25,206 nt of DNA from CAZILN01 sp964540005 (lineage in GTDB: Bacteria > Bacteroidota > Bacteroidia > Bacteroidales > SM23-62), in assembly GCA_964540005.1 (NCBI GenBank), contig CAZILN010000308.1:1-25206 (forward strand), given 5' to 3'. The notes below the pieces were generated by a model that was not told the origin of the DNA, ran no database searches, and was given only the letters and a program-made list of their open reading frames with translations. The translations under genes and the position numbers were made by a program. Positions 1-9,000 of the stretch are shown one piece after another (within the stretch, counting starts at the first letter, position 1; each line of letters begins with the position of its first letter).

Positions 1-1244
1 TGATCTTCCTGTCCCTGGCATGATTCAATGGAATCAACCGAAGACGGGGTTGAGAGCTGTTTGTTCATACTTACCAGGGAAGCCGCCGTATACTGGGGTA
101 TCATAAAACCGGAATTCAGTCCGGGTTTGGCCACTAAAAAAGGAGGCAGTCCGCGGTGCCCTCCGACCAGCTGGTAGGTCCTGCGCTCAGAGATGTTACC
201 CAGTTCGGCCATGGCGATGCAGAGATTGTCAAAGGCAAGTGCCAGGGGTTGTCCGTGAAAATTACCCGCCGATATGATCAGGTCCTGGTCAGGGAATATG
301 GTAGGATTATCGGTGACAGAATTGACCTCGTTCCGGAAAACATAGGCCACATAATCTATGGCATCCTTGGAAGCGCCGTGCACCTGAGGTATGCAACGGA
401 AGGAATAAGGATCCTGTACATGATGTTTATGCCTTCCCATCAGCTCGCTATCCCCTAGTAAGGAACGAAACCGCCGGGCTGTTTCCATCTGCCCCTTATA
501 GGGTCTTATCTGCTGTACCAGGTGATGGAAGGGTTCCAGTTTTCCGTCAAATGCATCCAGGGAAATAGCCCCGATGATATCGGCCAGCTCGGATAATTTA
601 AATACCCTCATGCAGCAATAAACCCCGTATGCGCTCATGAACTGGGTGCCGTTCAGAAGTGCCAGCCCTTCTTTCGAATCCAGGATGATGGGATCCCAGT
701 TATACTTTTGCAGAACCTCTCTGGCACAGGTCTTTTTATCCTTATAATACACTTCCCCCTCACCGATCAGAGGAAGGCTCATATGGGCCAGGGGTGCCAG
801 GTCTCCAGATGCCCCGAGGGATCCGTATTGATAAATCACCGGCCATATACCCTTATTATAATGATCAATGAGCCGCTGGACGGTTGCCAGGTGCACTCCG
901 GAGTTCCCGTAGGCCAGGGACTGTATTTTAAGGAACATCATCAGCCTGACAACAGGGGCAGGGATCTCGTCCCCTATACCGCAGGCATGGGACATGACCA
1001 GGTTTTTCTGGAGGCTTCCCAGGTCATTGCGTGAGATGGTCCGGTCGTGCAATGATCCAAAACCAGTATTGATGCCGTAAATGGGTTCCTCTACCCGTTT
1101 GAGTTTTTCATCGAGGTAGGACCGGCAACTGAGGATCCGCTGTTTTGCCTCATCGGAAAGTTCCAGCGCCTCCTGGTTATCCACTAAGGCTTTGATCCCC
1201 TCAAAATCCAGCAGTCCGGGTGATATATAATGAATATTATCCAC
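1..1244 (-). CDS. hutH: Histidine ammonia-lyase, 3' end beyond the left edge
   Basis: Cytosolic enzyme that deaminates L-histidine to trans-urocanate, the first step of histidine breakdown. About 414 residues are visible and the family is usually near 500, so roughly the last 85 are outside the window. The frame is open from 1244 to the edge. It shows YGINTGFG (56-63), the ASG triplet in GSLGASGDLAPLAH (145-147) that cyclises to the MIO cofactor, QDPYSFRCIPQVHGAS, NEVNSVTDNP, GNFHGQP, and SGFMIPQYTAASLVS near the edge. Ser85-His86 in NLVMSHACG is the pair typical of histidine rather than tyrosine or phenylalanine lyases. No ATG suits the family N-terminus; a GTG at 1244 preceded by AGGA gives the expected VDNIHYISPG start. 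It begins 17 nt after hisS. No hutU or hutI is visible. Confidence 0.93.
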   Translation of the reverse strand, partial: MDNIHYISPGLLDFEGIKALVDNQEALELSDEAKQRILSCRSYLDEKLKRVEEPIYGINTGFGSLHDRTISRNDLGSLQKNLVMSHACGIGDEIPAPVVRLMMFLKIQSLAYGNSGVHLATVQRLIDHYNKGIWPVIYQYGSLGASGDLAPLAHMSLPLIGEGEVYYKDKKTCAREVLQKYNWDPIILDSKEGLALLNGTQFMSAYGVYCCMRVFKLSELADIIGAISLDAFDGKLEPFHHLVQQIRPYKGQMETARRFRSLLGDSELMGRHKHHVQDPYSFRCIPQVHGASKDAIDYVAYVFRNEVNSVTDNPTIFPDQDLIISAGNFHGQPLALAFDNLCIAMAELGNISERRTYQLVGGHRGLPPFLVAKPGLNSGFMIPQYTAASLVSMNKQLSTPSSVDSIESCQGQED

Positions 1245-1261
1245 AATCCTGCAATATCTTA

Positions 1262-2635
1262 CTATTCCCTGATTCTTAACTCTTCTATCATCTCTTCAAG
1301 GCTCAGCTCCTGCTGATCGCCGCTGATCATATCTTTAAGTGTTATCATGCCCCTTTTCATCTCCTCGTCCCCGATAAGGGCCACATAGGGTATGTTTCTA
1401 TTATTGGCATACATCAACTGTTTTTTCAGTTTGGCCTGATCCGGGTACAGTTCGCAGATGATCCCTTCCTTCCTGATCCTCAGCAGGATATTCAGGATAT
1501 ACTGCTCCCTGTTTTCATCAAAATTAATAAATAACAACCTGGTCGAGGAAAGGGCTTCATCCGGAAAAAGCTCAAGCCGGCTCATGACATCATATATCCT
1601 GTCGGCCCCGAAGGAAACACCTACTCCCGAAACACCGGGCATGCCGAATACGCCGGTCAAGTCGTCATATCTCCCTCCTCCGCAGATGCTCCCGATCTCC
1701 ACATCCTCTGAAAGCACCTCAATGATGGTTCCTGTATAATAGTTCAGTCCGCGTGCCAGGCTTATTTCAAACTCAATTTGTCCGGGTTCACCCAGTCCCT
1801 CACAGAGTCCCAGAAGTTTACTGATTTCAGCAACTCCCCGGGTACCATCAGCGCTGTCCTGTAAGAGGGGAGCCAGTTGATCCAGTTTTTGCCGGTTGCT
1901 TCCCTCAATTTCAAGAAATGGAAAAATCTGTTCTATCACTTTGCTGCTCATTCCCTTTCCTTTCAGCTCTTCCACCACCTTCTCCCTGCCTATTTTATCC
2001 AGTTTATCAATGCTGGTGGTTATATCACTCAGCCTGTCCTTCTGGCCGGTCTGCTCCGTGATGCCGGAAAGTATCTTCCTGTTATTGATCTTTATGCTGC
2101 ACCTGATCTTCAGCGCTTTGAAAATCCCGACAGTTATCTCTATCAGTTCCCTTTCGTTCAGCAGTGAATCGCTGCCTATCACATCGGCATCACACTGGTA
2201 AAACTCTCGGTACCGGCCCTTCTGGGGCCTGTCGGCTCGCCATACAGGCTGTATCTGGTATCGCTTAAAAGGAAAGGCTATCTCATTGCGGTGCTGGACG
2301 ACATAACGTGCAAAGGGAACCGTAAGATCATACCGCAATCCCCTGTCGCAGAACTGCATGGCCAGTTTTACCGGATCAGCAGCCTGCAAATCATCTGCAC
2401 CGGTCCCGCTAAGAAAATTACCCGAATTCAGTATCTTGAACAGCAGCCTGTCCCCTTCCTCTCCGTACTTGCCAAGCAAAGTGCTGAGGTTTTCCATGGC
2501 CGGGGTCTCTATCGGCTGGTAACCGTATAGCTGAAATCCAGCTGTGATGGTCCGGAAGATATAGTTCCTCCGCGCCATCACCTGGGGAGAATAATCGCGT
2601 GTGCCCTTGGGGAGGGAAGGTTTCTGGACACTCAT
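1262..2635 (-). CDS. hisS: Histidyl-tRNA synthetase
   Basis: Class II aminoacyl-tRNA synthetase that activates histidine with ATP and charges tRNA-His in the cytosol; acts as a dimer. The 457 residues match the length usual for Bacteroidota. Visible motifs: LPKGTRDYSP at the N-terminus (8-17), motif 1 around PIETPAMEN (41-49), motif 2 WRADRPQKGRYREFYQCDAD (132-151), the histidine-specific LARGLNYYTG (293-302) and GGGRYDD (319-325), and motif 3 GVGVSFGADRI (337-347). The remaining C-terminal part (about 365-457) fits the anticodon-binding domain. It lies 6 nt after the secreted-protein gene upstream and 17 nt before hutH, so a shared transcript is likely. That places charging and catabolism of the same amino acid next to each other. 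Confidence 0.97.
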   Translation of the reverse strand: MSVQKPSLPKGTRDYSPQVMARRNYIFRTITAGFQLYGYQPIETPAMENLSTLLGKYGEEGDRLLFKILNSGNFLSGTGADDLQAADPVKLAMQFCDRGLRYDLTVPFARYVVQHRNEIAFPFKRYQIQPVWRADRPQKGRYREFYQCDADVIGSDSLLNERELIEITVGIFKALKIRCSIKINNRKILSGITEQTGQKDRLSDITTSIDKLDKIGREKVVEELKGKGMSSKVIEQIFPFLEIEGSNRQKLDQLAPLLQDSADGTRGVAEISKLLGLCEGLGEPGQIEFEISLARGLNYYTGTIIEVLSEDVEIGSICGGGRYDDLTGVFGMPGVSGVGVSFGADRIYDVMSRLELFPDEALSSTRLLFINFDENREQYILNILLRIRKEGIICELYPDQAKLKKQLMYANNRNIPYVALIGDEEMKRGMITLKDMISGDQQELSLEEMIEELRIRE

Positions 2636-2641
2636 ACTATT

Positions 2642-3484
2642 CTATTTCTTAAGCTTTTTAAAATCAGATTCCAGCAGTCCGTCAGGCTTTTTGTCGCTTA
2701 TGTTATGAAAATCGAAATAATAGAAATTGGCGTCGGCCGCTCCTATAATGACCTTGTAGCAGCGGGCATTCATGCGGGTCCCTTCGGGTCCCACTTTATG
2801 CAGGAACACTACCGATTCATCCCTGTCCTTTATAGCCTGCTTTATTTCTTCAGAAGTGACGAACTCGAATTTATAGGGGTAGATGGCCTTAACCTTGGAG
2901 GGTGACTGAAGACCTTTTGCCAGCTCGCTTTCTATCAGGTAAAGGGTCTTCCCCTGGATGTTCTTTATGTTATCGTTATAATGCTTGAAAACATTTGCCG
3001 AAATGATCTCGGGATTATCCCGGATCAGCTGAACATGGTTCTGTATGAACCGGACAAGTATGCCCAGTTTGTAATTATAGGAATCCTCTTCCACATTCTT
3101 ATAGCCGACGGGCACTGAAACCAGGTCAGGCATATGGTTCAGTTCATGGCCCTCTCCGCCCAGGGACAGGTTCAGGAACTTATAGGTAGCATTGGTTTTG
3201 TCGTTTTCAAAAACCACATTTGCAATATAAAGGAAACTATAGTTGGGATTTTGTATACTGTTCTGGAATTCGTTAAAAGGAAGGAATTCATATTCGGTGA
3301 TGGTCCACTCTTGTTCCATGGCTTCCTGTATCTCCTGGTCGAAAGTATTCAGTATGTTCGCATCAAGGACAACCATGGTCTTGGTCTCGAAAAAACGTTC
3401 CACTTCTTCGGGAGTGGGAACAAACTGCGCAATGCCAGCAGAAAAAAGCATCAGGGTGCTTATAAAGACAGATAGTTTTCTCAT
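2642..3484 (-). CDS. Unrecognised secreted protein, 280 residues
   Basis: I do not recognise the family. The protein begins with a short basic and hydrophobic signal peptide (MRKLSVFISTLMLFSAGIAQ, cleavage probably near residue 19-20), so it should be exported; no lipobox Cys or further membrane segment is seen. The mature part is mixed alpha/beta with many Asn, Phe and Tyr, a segment NAMEQEW-like around residues 50-60 (EAMEQEWTITEYEF), and a C-terminal third with alternating strands (CYKVIIGAADANFYYFDFH) that ends in a lysine-rich tail. It starts 3 nt after the next secreted-protein gene and ends 6 nt before hisS. Its gene partner also has a signal peptide, so the two may act together in the envelope. 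The ATG at 3484 is the only start giving a full signal peptide. No function is assigned. Confidence 0.8.
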   Translation of the reverse strand: MRKLSVFISTLMLFSAGIAQFVPTPEEVERFFETKTMVVLDANILNTFDQEIQEAMEQEWTITEYEFLPFNEFQNSIQNPNYSFLYIANVVFENDKTNATYKFLNLSLGGEGHELNHMPDLVSVPVGYKNVEEDSYNYKLGILVRFIQNHVQLIRDNPEIISANVFKHYNDNIKNIQGKTLYLIESELAKGLQSPSKVKAIYPYKFEFVTSEEIKQAIKDRDESVVFLHKVGPEGTRMNARCYKVIIGAADANFYYFDFHNISDKKPDGLLESDFKKLKK

Positions 3485-3487
3485 GAT

Positions 3488-4195
3488 TTACAGATTAAAT
3501 TTTGGTTTGACAGGGATGTATAATGGATTCCTTTCGTTGAACTTTCTAAGGTACAGAAATTTTCCTTGTTTCTTTTTCTTTCTTCTGAGTTGCATGAACT
3601 CATCGTGCAGCTCCGGGTCGCGCATCAGGAAAACCTCCAGGCTTTCAATATTATAATCGGCAATTTCCCCGCTTTCAAAATTCAACAGGTACTGCCTCAT
3701 CTCAGAACTCGCAGTAGTTGTGGGGTAGCTGCCGTACCGGTAGCTGTAGTAGTTATACGGATTGGAATAGTAGGGATCATAATGCCTGGTATCGTATGTG
3801 GTGACCGTTGCCACAAAATGGCAGATCTGTCCCACAATGGTAATCCGGTGGAAATTATCCTCCACCCGTATATACAGTACACCGTTCCTGCTGAATCCCC
3901 ACAGATCGTTAATATCAACAGTATTCCTCCCACCGACGGCATCGTAGAAGGCTATGGTTTTACTTTCCTGCAGGTATTCAAAGAATTCCCTGTCATCATA
4001 TGCGGCACTGGTGAGCAAACGGGATCTGGGGATGGGCGAATTGGTTTTTACCTGCTCAAAGTTCAGATAAATGCCATCCTCAAACCTGAATTCCGGGGTA
4101 AACTTGACCAGCTGCACTGAATCCTCCTGGGAGCATATGAAGCCGGGATTCAATAAAAGCAAGAAACTCAAATATTTAATAAAGGACCCCTTCAT
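3488..4195 (-). CDS. Unrecognised secreted protein with Tyr-rich insert
   Basis: I do not recognise the family. The longest reading uses a TTG at 4201, but the ATG at 4195 is preferred: it follows a purine-rich GGAG and gives a clean signal peptide (MKGSFIKYLSFLLLLNPGFI, then CSQ). The Cys at about residue 21 is in a context (GFICSQ) that is only loosely lipobox-like, so a lipoprotein is possible but not clear. The mature chain is about 215 residues with beta-type segments (GVLYIRVEDNFHRITIVGQI), then a low-complexity Tyr/Asn/Ser stretch near 150-165 (YDPYYSNPYNYYSYRYGSYP), and a basic run RRKKKKQGK in the C-terminal part. It is the first gene of the presumed unit leading to hisS and hutH and is divergent from the histidine kinase. 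No function is assigned. Confidence 0.78.
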   Translation of the reverse strand: MKGSFIKYLSFLLLLNPGFICSQEDSVQLVKFTPEFRFEDGIYLNFEQVKTNSPIPRSRLLTSAAYDDREFFEYLQESKTIAFYDAVGGRNTVDINDLWGFSRNGVLYIRVEDNFHRITIVGQICHFVATVTTYDTRHYDPYYSNPYNYYSYRYGSYPTTTASSEMRQYLLNFESGEIADYNIESLEVFLMRDPELHDEFMQLRRKKKKQGKFLYLRKFNERNPLYIPVKPKFNL

Positions 4196-4248
4196 CTCCA
4201 ATCTCCCGCATATTTTTTATATATTGCTTCTTGAAAAGATTACTTTTT

Positions 4249-4263
4249 ACTCAAACAAAAATA
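4249..4263 (-). promoter_or_regulatory. Possible promoter for the secreted-protein/hisS/hutH unit
   Basis: In the 90-nt divergent gap, the minus strand carries TATTTTTG (complement of 4256-4263), an exact match to the Bacteroidota -7 consensus TAnnTTTG. Transcription would start near 4249, about 50 nt before the ATG at 4195. The upstream TTG is only 13 nt from this box, shorter than the usual spacing of about 19-21, so the -33 element is not convincing. Confidence 0.3.
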
Positions 4264-4285
4264 CACATAAAAAAAGCAAGTTTTC

Positions 4286-6034
4286 ATGCCAGTCCAGGAG
4301 AAAATATTCAGATTCTTCTTATTCGGAACCCTGCCTGAATCCAGTCAGATAAATCGTAACAGGATCATATTGCTGAATATGATCAATTCCGTCACAGCGC
4401 TGGTTATGCTTTTTTTCGGACTTGCTGCTGTTTTCAACGCTCTGTACGCAATGTCTATTGCACTGCTGGGTTCATTTATACTTTGCGCCCTGAATATAAT
4501 CATCTTTAACAGGTCTTATAGACTGGCTATAGCCGAACACTTCCTGGTAACACTATGCAGTCTGATGATGCTCTATATGATCATTACCGGGGGAACTTCT
4601 GAAACGGGTTTTATCTGGACCTTCCTTGGCCCTGTAATTACCCTGATAATTCTGGGCCTGAAAAGAGGCAGCTATTTTGCATTGGGACTACTGGCTGCAG
4701 CTCTGGTACTGTTTCTTTCTGATTTCGGTTTTGTTCAGGTAGAATATTCCGCGGCCTTCAGTCTCAGGTTCGGAATTGCATACTTTTGCACCTATATCCT
4801 GATATATTCATTCGAATACCTGCGCATAAGGAATGTCAGAAAAATGGACAGGGCCCTGGAAGAAGCTGCCATTGAAACCAGGTCGAGGGATGAGTTTATT
4901 TCCAAGCTGTCCCATCAGTTACGTACCTCCCTGAACAACATAACACTCGTCAGTAATATAGTCAGTGAACTGGAACTGGATAATAAACAGAAAGATCTTA
5001 TCGATACCATTATTGCCTCTACCAACAACCTCGTTGAAGCAGTAAATAACATCGTCAATGTATCTCATATTGATCTGAAACAACTGAAGGAAACAAAGAT
5101 CCCGTTTGACATCTACGGCACCATTGACAGCATCATCCAGCTTTTCTCCGGCAATGAATACAGCTTACTTAAAATTTCCTTTAAACAGGATGAAACACTG
5201 ACCAATCATTTGCTTGGTGACCCGATCAGGATCAAACAATTTTTTCTGAACCTGATAGAAACTATCAGTAAGGGGGAGGCTGAAGATAAACAAACCCTGG
5301 TTGAGATCAGTGTAGTCAACGAAAAAGAAACTGAGAAAGAAGTGGTTCTGCATTTCAATTGTAAGGTGTGCCTGTCAGAAATAAAGCGAAAGGGAGAAAC
5401 ATCGGAAACCGGAGAGAATATATGTTCCTGTTCCGAATTGATTTTTGATCAGGCAGATCTTTCCATACCCAAACGTCTGGTTGAGATTATGGGCGGGTCC
5501 CTGGTCCTTAACCGTACTGACACATCATGTATTTTCAGTTTCACCCTCCGCTTTGAAAAAAGTGAGCACAAGGCCAGTGTCAGCTCACTTGATTCCCAGG
5601 ATGGGATGGAGGAATTAAAAGCTGCCAGAACGGTTCAGCTCAAGGATGCCAGTATCCTTCTTGTTGAAGATAACCTTATCAACCAGAAAATTGTGGTGCT
5701 GAGCCTTGAAAAGTATGTAAAAAATATAGATATAGCCCTTAACGGTAAGGAAGCCCTTGATAAATTCGGAACCTCTAATTATGACCTCATTCTAATGGAC
5801 ATACAGATGCCGGTCATGGACGGTATACTGGCTACCAAAAAGATCAGGGAGATAGAATCAAGTACCAGTCTTTATACACCCATCATTGCCATTACTGCTA
5901 ACGCTATGACGGGGGACCGCGAAGCCTGCCTGGCGGTGGGAATGAATGATTACATCAGCAAACCCTTCCAGGTCGATATCCTTCTAGGAAAAATGCAGCA
6001 CCTGCTTAACAGGGATGAACATCAGTCAGGCTGA
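4286..6034 (+). CDS. Membrane hybrid histidine kinase with degenerate ATP-binding core
   Basis: The 582 residues show about six hydrophobic segments (roughly 28-178) as an inner-membrane sensor, a HisKA dimerisation helix with the phospho-acceptor His210 in SHQLRTSLN, an ATPase-like region (about 308-424), and a C-terminal receiver (about 455-574). The receiver is intact: acidic Glu461-Asp462, phospho-acceptor Asp505 in LILMDIQMP, Thr537 and Lys559. The kinase core is not. The residue after His210 is Gln rather than Glu/Asp, the N-box reads NLIETISKG without the Mg-binding Asn, no DxGxG box is found, and the last glycine box lacks GxG although IPKRLVEIMGG persists. It may therefore act as a phosphatase, scaffold or phospho-receiver rather than an autokinase. 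Its last 13 nt overlap the convergent phosphatase gene. Start ATG 4286; no DNA-binding output domain. Confidence 0.88.
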   Translation: MPVQEKIFRFFLFGTLPESSQINRNRIILLNMINSVTALVMLFFGLAAVFNALYAMSIALLGSFILCALNIIIFNRSYRLAIAEHFLVTLCSLMMLYMIITGGTSETGFIWTFLGPVITLIILGLKRGSYFALGLLAAALVLFLSDFGFVQVEYSAAFSLRFGIAYFCTYILIYSFEYLRIRNVRKMDRALEEAAIETRSRDEFISKLSHQLRTSLNNITLVSNIVSELELDNKQKDLIDTIIASTNNLVEAVNNIVNVSHIDLKQLKETKIPFDIYGTIDSIIQLFSGNEYSLLKISFKQDETLTNHLLGDPIRIKQFFLNLIETISKGEAEDKQTLVEISVVNEKETEKEVVLHFNCKVCLSEIKRKGETSETGENICSCSELIFDQADLSIPKRLVEIMGGSLVLNRTDTSCIFSFTLRFEKSEHKASVSSLDSQDGMEELKAARTVQLKDASILLVEDNLINQKIVVLSLEKYVKNIDIALNGKEALDKFGTSNYDLILMDIQMPVMDGILATKKIREIESSTSLYTPIIAITANAMTGDREACLAVGMNDYISKPFQVDILLGKMQHLLNRDEHQSG

Positions 6035-9000
6035 TGACCGAAGACAGGCCTGATACCTATTACCATTATGTCATCTACCTGATCTGCATCCTTTCTCCAT
6101 TCTTCTATGCTTGCCTCCAGAATGGAACACTGCTTTCCCACGGGAAGCTTATGAATAGTTAGAAGTAAGTGCCTGAACCTGCGGTATTTGAATTTCTTGC
6201 CCTCCGGGCCACCGAACTGATCCGCATAACCATCGGAAAACATATACAGGATGTCATCTTTCTGAAGAAACAGTTTATGGCTTTTAAAATGCCTGTGATC
6301 AGATGGTGCCTGAATGATATCGGCTCCAATGGAAAACCGGTCGGCCTTGATCTCTATAATAGACCCATCCCTGATCAGGTATAAGGGGTTAAAGGCCCCG
6401 CTGAACTCAAGGTATTTCTCCTTTTTATCAAATACACACAGTGAGAGGTCCATTCCATCTTTCAGGTATACCTGTTCTCCATCAGAAAAGATCTGAGCGA
6501 AATTATCATTCAGGCTGTCAAGAATGACTGCCGGATTGGAAACTCCCTGGTCAGAAGTTATATTCCTGAAAAGCTCGAACCCGATAATTGATACAAAAGC
6601 ACCGGGAACACCGTGTCCTGTACAGTCAACTGCCCCGACAAAGATCTTATTTCCATTCTCATTGATCCAGTAAAAGTCACCGCTGACAATATCCTTGGGC
6701 TTATAGAGGATGAAGGAGTCAGGGAGGATCTTATCAAAAAGCTCAAAAGATGGCAGGAGGGCCAGCTGAATGCGCCGTCCATAATTAATGCTGTCGGTAA
6801 TATTCTTATTCTTTATAATAAGCTCCTCCTTTTGCTTTTCGACCTGCCGGGCAGCGACCTCTTTCTCTTTAAGTATCCTGTTTGACTTCCTGAGAGTCCT
6901 GGTCCGGTACTGAACAATCAGGTAAATGAAAGTTAGTCCAAGCAGCCCGTAGCTGATATATGCTTCCGGGCTTTTCCACCAGGGTGTGGGAACGATTACA
7001 GTGATCCCGGTTCCCTGGTCATTCCATTTCTGATCGGAATTGGAGCCTTTTACAGTAAACTGGTATGTTCCTGAACGAAGGTTGTAGAAAGTCACAGAGT
7101 GCTGGTTGCCTATATCTATCCAGGTATCTGTAACATCATTCCTTGTCATCTGGTACCTGTACCGGTTCCTTTCCGGTGCGGTATAATCCAGGGCCGAAAA
7201 ATGTATGCTGAAAACCTGGTTACCCCGGGGGATTATTATTTTAGAGACCTTCTCGAGCGGACTGACGAGCCGGCCGTTCTTTCCTACCAGTTCAAAGGAA
7301 GTAAATGCAATATTGGGTATATAAGGATTAATCATGATGGAGTCAGGATGAAAACTGTTGAGACCCGAAATCCCCCCGAAATAAAGAAGGCCACTCTGAT
7401 CTATGGCAGAGGCTCCCAGGTTATACTGATGGTTCTGAGTGCCTTCCGAAATACCATAATTACTGAATTCCCCCCTTTCAGGATCAAACCGCGAAAGGCA
7501 GTTATTGGTACTGATCCACAGCATTGAATCATGGTCTTCGATAATGGAATATACGTGGTTATTTGCCAGCCCATCCTGTTCATTGTATACCCTGAAACCT
7601 GAGCTTGATTCCTCATAGAGATGGAGTCCGGAGGCTGTTCCTATCCATATCCGGTCTCTTGTGTCCATAAAAAGCCGGTAAACCAGGTCAGATTTCAGGG
7701 AACCGGGATGATTGGGCCTGGCACGGATGAACTCGAACGAGTCTGTCCCGGGATCATAGATGATCAACCCCTTATCAGTACCGAACCAGATGTGCCCGGT
7801 GGTATCCTGCAGCAGGGTGAAGACATTCCTTACTGAACGCATTTCTATGCCACTGAAAACGGAATTTATCTCAAAAATCACTCCCTGTTCGGCATGGAGC
7901 CTGTAAATGCCATTGCTGCAGGCAAACCAGTATTGTCCATCCTCAGCCTGGATGACCTGGTATACCTTATTATGCTCAAACATCTGGCAGGATAAGCCAG
8001 GAAACATATCACACAGTCCGAGGAAGACTTTCTCACGGACTGAAAAGATCATAACACCATCTGATGTGCCTATCCAGATATTCCCTGCAGGGTCCTTATA
8101 AAGGCTATGAATAAAATTATCACAGATGGCATTACCTGTCCGGCCGTATGTGTCAATAATCCTTGTCCGGCCGGTTTGCACGTCAATAATTGCCAGTCCT
8201 TTCCCTGCCGTACCCAGCCACAACTCATCATTATGCACAAGAACAGCGGAAATATCATCTGAGGGCAAATGAGAATATTCCGGCAATTTGCTGCTGAGGA
8301 TACTGAACTCATTCTCTTTCTCATTAATTTTCATAAGACCATCCCTGCTTGCCAGCCATATTATCTCAGAATGGTCAACCAGCAGCGAATTCACCTTTAT
8401 TGCCGGTGGTCCCGGGGAACCGGATTGCCATGCTGAAGATCGACTGATTTGTCCGCTCGCTATGTCATACTTCAGGAAACCGCGGTCCAGGCCCACAATC
8501 AGTGAGTTTTGACCGCTTAAAAAAAGAGCATGTACCGGCTGGTCTGCATAAGGCCTGCCCCTCAGGTTTATTTTCCTGAATCTTTCCTCTGCCGGTGAGA
8601 AATGATATAGACCGGATGCAGCCCCTATCCACAGTTTGTTTTCTGTATCCGGACAGATAGCGGAGATCAGCCGGGGACCGGTCGCTTCCTCAGGACCCGG
8701 TCCGGCATAAAGGTGGATCCTGGATGAATCCCTGAAGAAGGATATTAATCCCTCAGGTGCACCGGTCCATACCACTCCATTAGGGGAAACAACCACCGGC
8801 ATCCGTATGATTTCTTCAGTATTTACTTTCCTGTCAACCGGATGGGAATGATGGGTGATAATGCCCGTGACGGGATCCATCTGCTCAAGGTAGGATCTGG
8901 TTTTGATCCAGATATCTCCGGCTGTACCGGTGGCAAGCCCGTATATGGTATCTTCCTTCAGTGAATACTGCTCATCACTTCCGGCAATATATCTTGTAAA

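Noticed and set aside
156..1034. Plus-strand open frames inside the left-edge region
   Set aside because: They lie opposite hutH, whose minus-strand frame has full family motifs; the plus-strand translations show no recognisable features.
4196..4201. TTG start two codons upstream for the secreted protein at 3488
   Set aside because: The ATG at 4195 has a better-placed GGAG and a cleaner signal peptide.
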